Notes under the pieces: model-generated
Seen by the model: only the letters and a program-made list of their open reading frames with translations
What the model was told of the DNA's origin: nothing
The model's database searches: none
Part shown: positions 33,301 to 63,030 of the stretch, piece after piece
Numbering within the stretch: position 1 is the first letter of the stretch
How the letters are laid out: each line of letters starts with the position of its first letter
Source of the DNA: Aptenodytes patagonicus
Lineage: Eukaryota > Chordata > Aves > Sphenisciformes > Spheniscidae
DNA: 64,000 bases
Direction: 5' to 3'
Assembly: GCF_965638725.1 (NCBI RefSeq)
Contig: NC_134951.1
Coordinates: 70,765,568 to 70,829,567, forward strand
Position numbers and translations under genes: made by a program

Positions 33301-36300
33301 TGTCCTTCTCACAGGCTTTCACAAACAGGCCTCAAAGACTAGTTTCCCCACGGACGGTAGGCAAGAAGCCATTTGTGGCCCTAGGCCCAGAGCAGCCGGA
33401 CACTGAACTGAGGCCGTGCCTGGGGTGACTGCGCTTCAACACGCTGTGTCAAAAACAGGCCATGTTACCCAGTATGGCCTACAGTGAAGCTTTTATTGTA
33501 ACAACATCCCAAGTGCTAACAGCATTTGGCCTTAAAACTGAACTCTGCAAAAGAAGGCCATGGCTGATGTACTTTCACCTCGCTCTCCACCTGCCCTGGC
33601 AGGCAGACCACAGTCAGGGAGAACAACACAGGGCAACCCACTTTCTCATAGGAAAATGCCACACGTAACAGCGTAGCATGCCTTAGGGACAATATGGTTC
33701 ACGCATGTCTACAAGGCGTTTCCAGCTTTTGTGCTCCTGGTCTCTCTCGGATCTAGGATCGAGCCAGGGATGGCTTTGGAGATAATCCAAGGCAAGTCTG
33801 TGAAGGTCTCTAATGGACATGTTTGTGCTAAACCACCCAAAGCAAAGTCCGTCAGTCCAAATGACATAGTTGGGAAAAACAGACAAACTTCTTGGATACA
33901 GAAACTCTGCTTCATGTCCGATTGCTGCAACGACAATGTTTTTACCACTCCAAGATAATTAAACATACTGAACAATTAGCTCATGAACCACTAGCTCCAG
34001 AGTCACCAGATCCTCACCCTCAACTGATACCAGGTGGAGGGACACAACACCCTGCTTCTGGAGTCCAGCAGCACCTCACCCCTCTCCTCCCACACTGTAA
34101 GCGCTTGAAGGTTGAAACAGAGCAGTAGACCAACAAATCTGGCTCCAAAGGCGTTGCTAGCAATTGCTGAGAGGTCATGCAGATGAAACCATGGCAAAGA
34201 AGGTGATCATAAGGTTACATGTTACAGATTTTTCCCCCTCATCTTACATTTGTCTTTTATTAAAAGAGACCAAAGAATTCATCATGCCACCTTTAAAAGA
34301 TAATCAGCTTATTAGTAAGTGAAACACTGAGCTGACCCGTGTTCTGCCTAGGAGCAAATCAAGTCTGTGTGAAATCCGGGTTACATCTGAGGCAGCACTT
34401 CAGCTCTATTTTGAAGGCTCAAGTGGTACTCAGTACCTAGGTCCTGAGTTACCTGCTGCAAACAGGTGAAATTCACCTGCTATTTTAAAGGTAGCATAAT
34501 GATATTATTTTCCAAAGTGTTTTGTTGCTAGCCAACACGCTACAAGACTGGGTGTTTATCTTTTGTGTCATGCGTCAGAGGTAATTACTTCACAAACTAG
34601 GTGTGTCATTGGGAAGCACTGAAAACTCCCTTTGTTTCAGATTGCCTGCATGCCTCAGTGTGGCAGGTGAGCAGTAATCAACTCGATCCCCTTCTCCTCC
34701 AGCGAGGCCTCACAGAAGTTATGTGATTTGGTAGTCTCTTTGTTTCTGAGTTACTGGCTTTAAGGCAGCTGGGGCTGATTAGATAAGGTGACTGTATATG
34801 TGCAGCCTTGACATAAAATGGATTTAGTTTGCTCTCACTGTTTAGCGGGGTTGTTGAAAACTAATTAAGGCTATATGTAGCCATTTGTAAATTGTGTATG
34901 AGCTGTTTGCTATGAAACAAATAGCTTTTTCTCATGAATGAATATTTAATTGAGGTACAGTTCCAGGTAAGCCCTTGGAAAACATCAGAGTTAAAATTCA
35001 GGTCTGGTGAAAGTAGGCAGTGTTCTGCTTTGTTTAGCAGTGTCACACTGCTTATACCTGCCTTGTATTTGGTCTTACATCTATATCAGTGCCCACCTGT
35101 TTTCAGCATTATTGTGTTATCACAGAGCAAACAGAGGATTTCCCAAGAGATAGGTGGATTCTTGTACTTCAGACTCCAGCTTGGTGTCTTACTCATGATA
35201 TACTAAGGTCAAAATTACCCTCCTTTATCTGCGAGAGAAGTCTCCGTTGTATATTCTCTTCTAATTCTGCGCTGGCAGTTCCCTGTGCAGCCTGCACTGC
35301 CATTGGGCAGCTGCAGCCTGAGTGGAACAGAAATAACTCTAGCTCTTAATGGCACTTGGAAATGTTCTTGTCTACAGCAGAAGCAAGTGATGCAGAGTAG
35401 GAGGGCAAATGAATGACCAGGAATAAACAGCAGCCACAATATTACATATTTTCTGTTTCTCTTGCTATTGGATGCAGCTGTTAAGGCTAACCAGCCTTAC
35501 GCTACAAAATAAACCTGATCTCTAATGTTCAAAGGGGGAGAGGCCTTGTTGCATAGAGCACTTAAATGAGGCTAGGCAAAATATGGGAAGATAATCTGAA
35601 TGAGACAGTTCTGAGTGGAAAAATAGGCTAGAGTGATATTTGGGACCTTCTAAACTTTACCTAGTAACCTCTGCATCAAGCAATTCTTTCTGTTTCAATC
35701 AGGGAAAAATAAGAGAAAATGGTCTTTTATTTTGATAGCTGGTACCAAACTGCACAGTAATGCACAGCGTATATTATTGACTTAGCTGAGGCAAGAGCCA
35801 TGCTAGATGTCTTATCTTGGCTCAGTATTTAACTGCAAATTGCATTATAGATAGTGCATCTTCTGAAATTGAATGAGAAATACAAGCGCCAGTCAATGCA
35901 AACAACTTTCACAACTTATACTGAAAGAGCACTTGGCCGTGGAGAGAACTGGACAGGAGGTAGAATCACTGTCATTCAGTCTTGAGACTGGGATTTAAGG
36001 CCTTTCTAATGTTATGGGCTTGATTTGAGAATCACCAGGCAAAACTCAGCTTCTCAGTTTATGCCGAAAGTCAAACAACATGGTCCTTCTAATCTTAAAA
36101 GGTGTGAGTCAGCATCATATCACAGGAAAAGAAAATGTACTCTATGTCCATTAATTGTACATTGAACTCTGCACTCTTATTTTAGCCCTGAAATTCTGAA
36201 TTTTGGCACTCTTAGTTAAGTTGAAATAGCTTATTATTTGCATTTTTTAAGTCTTACAGCCTCATTCCCACAGTGAGAGCAATACAAATGTCAGCATTAT

Positions 36301-39300
36301 ATATAATTATAAAACACCTTGGAGTAAAAAAACTCCTGTACACAGACTGATGAATTATTTTTCCCTCTGTCAACCAGTGGGCATTTATTTTGCTTCCACC
36401 TTCCTCACTGATCACACCTGCTCTAAGCACACATCTGTGCTCCATTTGTGAAGCACATGAACTAAGTTAGTTAACATTATTTGACCTGCTGTTTTTGTCA
36501 ACACTGTCTTCATACATCTCTAGCTTGATATTAAAAAAACCAAAACAAAACAAAAACAAAACTAAAAGAGCCAGTCCCCATAGAAAGAGTTCAGATTTGC
36601 AGGGGGTATTTGCAGTATATGGCACTCAGGTCTGCTTTTAATCAGATTCCAAATAAAAAAGCACAAAGGAAGATAACCAGGGGAACTCCCTTCCTCTTTC
36701 CTTTCTTATCATACACATTAAGATCATTATTTCATTTTGAGACGTAAAAGCTGCATTGCCCTAGTTTCCATTTGCTTTGGGTCTTGGACAAACGTGGCCG
36801 GATTTACATGTGTGGTATAATCGCCACAAATTCAGTATGTTAGGAACTTCATTCGTCATTTTACACATTTTTAAACAATGCTTTGTGATAAGATTGTTCT
36901 CATTCAATAGATTCAGAAAACTCTCAGTGCTTTTTCTATTTATTTTTGTTGGTAAGACCAATAATTCATTGTGGATTTCAGTTACAGAGATGATTACCAT
37001 AGATTTTCCTTGCCTGATCACATGCATGTTTAAACCTGCCTTTACTTTGAGTAATATTTTATCTATATTTTACCTATCACTAAGTCTTGCCTTCCCCATC
37101 CATTGTAAATAATTTCTCAGTCTCAGCGTATGCAAAATGTAAATGCAAATTACATTTTGTTTCAGTCCAAAAGAAGATTTTATTGCACACCACATCACTC
37201 TCTGTGAAAGTTTCCTGTGAAGGAAGAGTGAAGAATGTGTTACTAGAGTTGTTACTAAGACGACTCATGGGAACTGAAAGCAAAATGGCCTTGGGACTTT
37301 TCAGAATTTTTGCTGAGGAGAAGAAACATATTCATAATCTTCCTTTAAGCTTTTCTCTCTTTTTATGATGGGTAAGAACAAACCAGATAAAAGCCTGAAG
37401 TCTTGTCTGCTTCTTTTTCCTTCTTACCACATTTTAAAATAATCCTTCATAAACTTCATTATATATACATTTCTTCATAACCTGGCATGTCCCCATAGGG
37501 CCCCATGATGATCAGTCAGAGGGTCAGGTAATCCCAAGGAATACTTGGGGGTGCAGCTGGAAAATAAAATGAATGCAAAGATAAGGGTCTTCCAGCATGT
37601 AACCATTGGATCATTTAATGAGGTTTATTTCCAGGCCTGAACCCACCTAACCATTTGTTAGTACAAAATAAACTTGTGGGAACCCACGCTTACTGGAAAA
37701 CAACATTAACTGAACTTGGCAGCAGCTTCTCGTTTAGGAGCAACCAAAAATGAGGCACAAGCTTTGCGCTCTTTTACCTCATATATCCCCTTCAAAAGAA
37801 ACACAGAGAATGTCAACAGTGCTTTGTCAACAGATGCTGGTCCACTGTGACCTGAATTCATCGGGTTTTCAATAAGCTCAGTGTGGGTAGTGGGGAAGCA
37901 GCTCTCAGCACAGACAGAACTAGAACTCTCCAGGTCCTTGGCCACTCTTCCTGAAGTCTGACATTTCAGGAATTATAGTGCCAAAATTTCAGAAACTGCA
38001 ATGTGGAATAAGCTGCCTATTCAGTCATGCACAATGAAAAAGAAGCTATTGTCAATAATACCATATGGCTCTTTTTCCTCCTACAGCTCTTCCAATTGAC
38101 AAAGAAAATCACCCTCTTGACTGTCCTAGATGAGAGCAAATCTCATTAAGTCTATACAACACGGCTCAAAACGTAGCATCCTTTCCTTTAACTACTATCC
38201 TGAATGTCCTTTCTTTTAACTGCTATACTAAATGCACAGTCTGTGAGTTGTCAAGAGGACAGAGTTAGCTACTATAGATTTCCAGTTAGTAAAAAAGCCC
38301 TGGAGTAAAACTGCAAACGAACCAGCAGAGATGCTGCTAAACTCTCCCAGCTATGCCTTGCCAAAAATCCTAAACCTGGATGAAGCTTTCTATATGGAGA
38401 AACAAGGAGTTCAAGGCTGCCTCTTGTTGAGACTATTGATTTTGCGTGAGCGACCAAGAAGGGTGTTTTTAGGGCACAAGATTCCATGTTTCCCAGTTCA
38501 GGGATGATCCGGCTTAGGAAGCTTTATGCTGACTAAAAATTGGCTGGCGCCAAGCCTGTTAAGCAAAAGCCACTTTATAGCGATAGGACTTGCTTGAGCA
38601 AATTCTGGCAAATACTTGGAATTCATGAATGTTTTACATCAAGTTGGACTGTTATTACAGGAAGTAATATATACTATAAAGTAGAACAGGAAAATTAAAT
38701 GGGTCTTCTCTTTAAAACAGGGAAGGCAGGCTTGATGAGGATGACAACACAGTTTGGTTAGGGGTCAGTAAGGTACAGGAACTGTTACAGAGAAGGAAAC
38801 AGAAACTGGGTTTTGCTACTGACCTGCTGAGCAATCACGATCCTTTCATCACCTCCTCTGCCTTAGTAATTAGTAATTCCCGTCAATAGTAATGCTATCC
38901 TCTTAATAAAGCAGGTTAAGAATAAGTGCTGGATCAGAACAGATCTTAGTCCTGTAACTCAAAAGCTTCATTTTGATTTGGGTCTTATGTTTAATTGTGA
39001 GGTCTGACTGAAGATGCTGTAGTTAGGGTGTCTATAAAAGCTCTCTCTTGCTTAGCTAATACCTAAATCTAGAAGTAACCAAGTTCCACAGATTTTTCAT
39101 GTGAAAATTTCCCCAGCTTCTACATTTGTATCTGTTTTTTTCACATTTGTATTTCTGCCCCAGGCTGTCTTGATGGGGGTTGATTGCTTTGCACCCATTT
39201 CATGCCTGCTCCGATGTTCCCTCGCCCAAACTCCAAAGGGGATTCAGTCTGTAAGCACTCATAGATGAATCTTATCAGAATCACACATGATGCCCATGCT

Positions 39301-41640
39301 CCAAAAATTCAATATGCTGACTGTCAGGATACTCTCAGGAACATCAGAGAACTGAGGGCTTTCATCCCCCCTCTGGTGGAGAGGGGAGCTAGATTGGTTG
39401 TACTGCATCTGCAAAGGATGAGTAGGCTTCTGTATAAAAGGGAGGAAAGGGGTGGCATTATATACCATCCTATCCGTTTGGGGAGGAGGTGGGGAGAGAA
39501 ATGTAAAGAGCTCAGGGACCCAGCTATAGAAGAGAGTTTCTTACTGTAACAAAGACACCTTGCTACCCCACCTAACTGAGTGTCTAATAAGGCACCGTGC
39601 TCTGCAGCCAAGGGGGGGTGAAAACACACCTAGCAGAAGGCGAAACCCCAAGAAGGAGGCCAAGGGTCTCCAACATGTGCTCCAAGCTGGCAATTGTTCT
39701 GTTCCTTTCACAGAAGATGATTCTGCCTTTGTAAGCTCGGCATGTTCATGGTGGCTGGTTTTGGGTGGAGCAGTGTTGAGTAAGCTGGTAGTTATGGATA
39801 CCATTGAGGTATCCAGCTTTCCCCATGTATTGCAGGTGATTGTGGGAGAATGGCACAAGGTTATGCGCTGTGGCAAACAGGAACCTAAAGATTGTATGTT
39901 GCCACACTTAATTATTAGTCACCTAAATTCCTTTTGCCTCTAGGTCTGTGTGGTTAGGAAGCAATAGTTAGGTGTAAAACAAAATCAGGGGTTTAAGCTT
40001 GGATATATAAGTAACATATGGAAACAAATACTTACCTGACTGATTCAAGACATTGAAGAGATTATGATCTATTAAATGAGGCATCACTCTGACATGGAAT
40101 CGCTCCAGCATGGAGCCCCAGGGTGATGGTCTCTGAGCTATGGACAGGAAAGGATTTTGGGAATGGAAATCTCCCAGGATGGAAATGGGCTTCCCATTAG
40201 ACCTGTGCAATACCCTGTTTCTAGGGTATGCAGACACACACACTTGTTTTGGCTTTTCTTTTTCCAGTCACAGGCAAAACCTGGATTTTAAGACTAAGGA
40301 ATAAAAATATCTCATCTATACCCTTTTTCCACCCCCCAAAAAAATCCAGGAACGCCACTTAGGGTTCTGAGTGACAGCTGCAAAAGCTAGGTTCTTACAG
40401 CACTCCTTACTTGGAACAGTCATTCCTTGTGCTTGGCATGCTACCCAAAACACTGTGATACTCTGGTCTGGTCCATCTCCAGTATCATCCCACTGAATAA
40501 GGCATGAATCCCAGCATAAACTTACTGCTTAACAGAATAGCGTAGAAAGTCTCCTCACAGATCATATTTTGTTAAATTAACCTGAGCCAAGTAAATCTCA
40601 GTGGAATTGTTCCATCTGAAAATGGAGGCCGTATTTGTTTCCCAAAGATCCCATGGCCCTTTTCTTAGAAGCTGTTCAGCTTAGGCTATTTCTTCTCACC
40701 TGCTGTTGCAAGCTGCCACCCCCATGGCTCCGTTTTGATGGTAAAGCCGCCTCTAATCCCCAAGGATCATGCAACAAGAAAGGAACATAAGTGTGAATTC
40801 TCTCAGCCTCCGACTTGGCTCCCCTCCCCTCTCTCTCACAGACCTGACACAGTAACGATTCTTTTATTTTAATGTGGCACTACCAATTGCTGCCTAGTAG
40901 ACTCTGTGAGGGAAGACACCATTTGGATCTTCTCCAATGCAGGAACTGTATTGTTAGGGCTGGCCTTTTTGTTACCATCCCTTGGCATTTCCCAGGCTCT
41001 CTCCTGCCCTATATATTTTCCATTTAGTGGGTTGTTGTTCGCCTTGTTCTGTGCCTCCCTGTTGCCGTCCCATGTCTTTTCTGACCAAACAGCCAGACGC
41101 TGCTTGAAGTGGGGATGTTGCAGACAGCAGCTTGGGTACAGGCTGCACAATTTCCTTAATCTTACAGCTCAACTACATGCCATTGCCAGCACAGCCGACG
41201 AGCTGTGTCCTACAGGCCGTTGCCCATGACTATGTAAATACAATGTGCTCTTGCGACCAGCCAAGCGAGGAGGTGCTGTGGGAGGCCAGCAGCTCCTGTA
41301 GAGCTGGCAGACACTTTATCTGCAGTAGTGCGTTCATGGATGAGGAGGGAGAAGGAACAAGGGGCAGAGACATCTTTGTATGCCTATAACTAAGGCTACT
41401 TGCATGATCTTTTTTGCTCTTGATGAAAGATCAGGGCCAGCTGAAGTATACTCTTTGCTTTCTAGTTTCTGAGCTTAGATGGATTTTCAAACTTTTCTCT
41501 CTTGCTGCCATTGCTGAAAACGTGCTTTAACACACAAAGCAATCCTGTGTTTTGTTAAGTAATCACCTCTCCCAACTTTGGACTTCAAGAAACACAGCGA
41601 CTATTACAGACTAGCAATAAAACAGAAGAAGCACCAGCAC
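33301..41640. other. Non-coding DNA between the CR1 and the EZR CpG island
   Basis: No exon or known repeat was firmly recognised. A/C-rich low complexity occurs at 36532-36565. A TATA-box-like TATAAAAG at 39434 with LTR-like surroundings (about 39250-39630) is noted among the findings. Open frames on both strands near 33.7-33.9 kb and 40.9-41.4 kb lack recognisable motifs. Confidence 0.35.
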
Positions 41641-42277
41641 CAGTCATTGCAAGAAACAGTAACTCATTCCCCGTTCCCGGGAGCCCGGGCTAGAGGCAGG
41701 GGACTCGGTGAGCCCGCGCACGGCAGCCCTCCCTCAGACTTCTCTCCTTCCCCTAAGCCGGACGCCTTCTCCGAGCCACCCGCCGGCTATGGGAAACGCC
41801 GTCCACGCCGCGCCGCGGGGCCGCACCGGGCGGGGACCTGCCCGCTGGGCGCCGCTGGGCCCCCAGCGCGGCTGGCGGCGGCGGGGACAGGTGCGGGCGT
41901 GGCAGCAGGGCTCACCCCGGCGGCCATGTTGCGGTAGGCAGGGCGGTGGAGCGCGGCGCCGGGGGCGAGGGTCTCCCTGCGGGGGATCTTGGGTGAGGGG
42001 TACGGAGAAAAGGCGACGCAAGGCAGCCCCGCCGTAGCTCGGCTGTGCCCGGCGGGTTACCGGGGCGGCGCCACCTCCGCCCACCGGCACCTGTTGCCCG
42101 ACGGTTCGCGGGCGGTCCTGCCCGCCTCTCACCCCGCGGGGGCTGGCTGGAGGCTGCGGACACGGGTCCCCCCTGCGCCCCAGGGGCGTCGAAGCGAGGC
42201 CGCTGGGGGCACCCGGCGGCTGGGCGAGGCTGGTCCCGCGCTCGGAAAGCGCCGGGGGGAGCGGCGTGTAATGGCCG

Positions 42278-42298
42278 GCGGCGGTGAGTCACCGCCGC
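42278..42298. promoter_or_regulatory. AP-1 site inside a 21-bp perfect inverted repeat
   Basis: The AP-1 core TGAGTCA (42285-42291) is flanked by perfectly complementary arms GCGGCGG (42278-42284) and CCGCCGC (42292-42298), so the whole 21-bp block is palindromic apart from the central base. It lies about 190 bp upstream of the EZR start codon. Confidence 0.7.
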
Positions 42299-42401
42299 GG
42301 CCCCACCTGCGTACTTAACCGCCGCCGGGCGGCCGACGCCGCACTCGTAGGCTGTGCTGCCGCCGTGGCCGGGAGCGGCTCCTCCTTCCTCCTCCTCACA
42401 G

Positions 42402-42477
42402 GGCGCTTGGTTCAGGCGTGGCAGCCGCTGCATGAACGTTTGTCTTGGGAGTAGGAGAAGCACCAGCGGCCCTCAAA

Positions 42478-42489
<12 letters not shown>
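42402..42489 (+). CDS. EZR: EZR exon 1 (5' UTR end plus first four codons)
   Basis: ATGCCGAAGCCG (42478-42489, Met-Pro-Lys-Pro) is followed directly by the donor GTAAGC. Splicing to 59715 gives MPKPINVRV, the start of ezrin or radixin (moesin has MPKTI). In ERM genes the first coding exon ends after the fourth codon, as here. The context AAAATG has A at -3. The left limit is uncertain: CTCCTTCCTCCTCCTCACAG just before 42402 could be a 3' splice site, making this exon 2 with an upstream non-coding exon, or simply pyrimidine-rich promoter sequence. Ezrin links membrane proteins to cortical actin. Confidence 0.85.
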
Positions 42490-59828
<17,339 letters not shown>

Positions 59829-60951
59829 TAAGCTTGGAGTACATTTCAGACTATAGTGTTTTCTTAAGACTGGATTCCAAACCTACCTTTCTTTCTTCTC
59901 TCCATCTCTTAATCAAAAGGTCCTGGTCTGAACTAAGATCTCTAAATTCCATCACAGTAAAAGAAAAAAGCAAGAATTCTTGCAGGCTTGTTATGTTCCA
60001 GTGAAACCTGTCTTCCTAGCAGTGTTGGGTGATGAGGTGTCACAAGGGACCTAAAATGTCTAGCCAGCATAGGTAGCGTGTAAAAATGCACCTCTTGCTT
60101 TGAAATACAGCATAGCTCTTACTTATTTCTTAAATTCTGAAGTTGAAATGTTGTCCCTGTGCATAAAACTCTTCAGAATCAGGTCTTCAGATGACTGACA
60201 AAGGGGTAGGCATAGCTGCATTCATTCAGGAGCTGGGTTGGAGGTAGCCACTTGCCACAGGTGTTTGAGTTTGCCAAACTACTGGAAAACCAGAAGAGTT
60301 TGTGATCTCCATGCAGCAACTATAGCAACATGCCTTATAAGAAGCCCCTGTGCAGCAGGATGGAGCAGAGACTTGTCCAGCCTGCCTCCAGGGGTTCCCA
60401 GGGAAGTGGAGGGCATAAGTAGCCAAGACTCTCCTCCCTTACTGTTATTCTTCCTGCTACTGCATTAACAATATACAGGTCTGTTTGGAGATGGTCCTAC
60501 AAAGGTCTGATAAAGACAACTCAAATAAACAAAGAGCACTTCGTAAAACTTTTATTCTTTTCTTAAGTAGCTTGCTCTTATAAAACTGAAGCAAGGCCTA
60601 GATTTCAGCAGAAAAAATTAACTTACTGTTCTGGAATTTAAAAAAAAAAAAAAACAACTTGCTTCTAGTTATTCCTGCTGGAACCCTGAAAACTAAGAAT
60701 TGATCTATGCAGACTTCAGTTACACATATTAAGCTGTTTATGAAGTGTTACAGCAATTCCTTTGCACTTCTCCCCTTGTTGACACCCTGCTAGCCTTGAT
60801 AGCAAAGGGTGGTTGAGCTTTAACTCAAGTACGCAGAACTGGCTAAACAATGTCCATTCCTTCTAAGTTTTTGTTGGTACAATTTCTCGTTTCAATGAAT
60901 TAGCTAGAACTTGCTAGGCCTTATGGCAACTGTGCAGGGAGAAGTACTTTT

Positions 60952-61031
60952 CCAAAAAAAAAACCCCAAAGTACCCCCCCCCCCCCAAAAAAAAAAAATA
61001 ACGCAAGCCCCCAACAAAAAAACCCCCCACA
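60952..61031. repeat. A/C-rich low-complexity tract
   Basis: About 80 bp almost wholly of A and C, including C13 directly followed by A12 (60974-60998). Confidence 0.9.
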
Positions 61032-62968
61032 TTCAGTGGGTTCTTGCAGGGAGTGAAATTATAATCACTACAGAACTTCACAGTACAAAATAGAGTACTA
61101 CAAGTTGTGTTTAGCATTAAATCTATCTTTAATTCGTTTTGATTATTACTGATCTGGGATAAACTTCAAGTATTCACTGACTGGAAATTTGGTGAAGTGC
61201 ATACGGAACCAGCATTTGGTGTTTGACCTTCCATTCACTGCTGATCACCCTTGCAGCAGCGTAACTTCCTCCCCCAGCTCCTTCTATGTTAACCCGAAAC
61301 AGAGAACTTGGGTTTCATCTCTGAGGGTACAAAAATCCAAATGACTAAAAGCCAGGTTTTTAAAAGCAATGCCTTAGATCAGACAGTGTAAGTATGTCCT
61401 ATGTTCCTTATGACAAGGATTCAATAAGGCCTTTTTTTCCTCCATATATTCATTAACGTTTACATCTGTTAAGAGTCAGGGTCATCCCTCTGGCAGAAGA
61501 GAAACTACTTTCTTGACCTCCAGCTGAGAAGCACAAAATCCTGAGAACATGGAAAAAGGCAGGATGCTTCAGATCCAAGATACTTACAGCTTGCTGTCTA
61601 GGTAGTTCTGGACTTCTAAAGACCGCTTGTTGCAGCACTTGTTGCGCTATTGAGATAGACTATCACCTCATGAAGATTTGCTCCTTGCATCCTATGGCTC
61701 GGGTTTAAAACCTGTGATTGGAAATTCTTATCCGTAGTCCATACCTTGTTGGAGTGCACGTCTGCACATCAAGGGAAGACTAAGGTAGAAGCGCGCAGCA
61801 CAAAACCGGAGAAGGTGAAGACTGTATGTTTAGCTGCAACTGTTCTGACATCCTCTCTTCACTTCTGCTGTGCAAGCCTTTTACTAGGCCCTTATCTCGG
61901 GTGGAGTTTACACTCAGGTAAAGCCTATGGAGGCAACAGGTTTTCACAGGTATGGGGAGTGGCCCAACTTGAACTGCAGAACCGCTGTGGGGGGAAAGGG
62001 CATTGAAGAAGCAAGCTGTTTTTAAAAACCACAAGATAATTTCTTGGCCTGGCTGTCAGATAGCAAAACTTCTGGCAGAGCCCTTGTGCTTTAGGCTTTG
62101 CTAGCGTAAGTGTATCCTGCACGTAAGGTGCAATATAGCTCCCTTTTACAGAAAGGGGAAAATAGTGGAAACCTGTGAATATGGAGTTCAGCTCCTCTCA
62201 AGCCAGACCCATGCAGAGTTTATGCCGCAATGGTCTGAGGTGTCCCGAGAACCAATGCAGTGGGTGCTGCAGCTGGCTAGAGTACCTCCCAGGCAGTCGT
62301 GTGCCACCCTGGCCACGAGGAAAAGAGATTCAAATGGAGGAAAGCGTGTCACTGGCAGTTTCTGGGAATGAATGCGTTTCTGGGTGGAATGGGCAGACCT
62401 AAGACTTGCTGCTTCATGCATTTGAGGAGCAGGGGGGAGGTGTGAATCTTGAATATAATGCCTTGGTTCTTAGTTCTTGTTTTACTGTGGAGGAAGTTTA
62501 CAAACCATTTCCCGGAATATAGACTAAAACATTCATGTCTTTGTTCTTTGTATTGGAACCTAAATGGTCAAATTGTGAAGTTTAGCTTAATACTCTCTCC
62601 TTCCTTGCCTTTAGGTTTTGGCAAGCACATAACTTCTGCAAGCTTTCTAACGTGATTTATAGAAAAAGTGTACTTTTTCTGTTGTAAGAGACATCCAGAG
62701 ATAATGACCTGATAACTGCTTGATTTATGCAACACTCTTTTAACAAAGTTGCAATACTTTTTTTGTGCAACAGGAAGTACCACGCTCAACATACCCCTGC
62801 TTTTCTGCTAGATTGGGTAAAGCCCAGTTCTGACCCTTCTAAAAATACATCCAGCTGTCAGAAAACTTGGCTGTTCTGTGCTGAAACAAGCCACTTTGGG
62901 GCAGGAAGGAAAAGGAATTTCAGTCAAGGAAAAGCTGAAGTGTTTTCAGACCCCAGCTCTTTTTAAAA

Positions 62969-63030
62969 AGTTGTGGGGTTTGGGGTTTTTTGTTTGGTGG
63001 TGGTTTTTGTTGTTGTTTTTTTTTTTAACA
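62969..63030. repeat. T/G-rich low-complexity tract
   Basis: Only T and G apart from rare bases, including TTGTTGTTG and a run of T ending near 63027. The complementary composition to the A/C tract at 60952. Confidence 0.85.

Noticed and set aside
33683-33975. Overlapping frames on both strands beside the 5' end of the long CR1
   Set aside because: I could not connect them with any transposon or gene family; position next to a repeat is not evidence enough.
41926-41940. GCGGCCATGTTGCG|GTAGGC looks like a start codon with a donor site in the EZR CpG island
   Set aside because: No matching downstream exon was identified, and splicing to EZR exon 2 would not give an ERM start.
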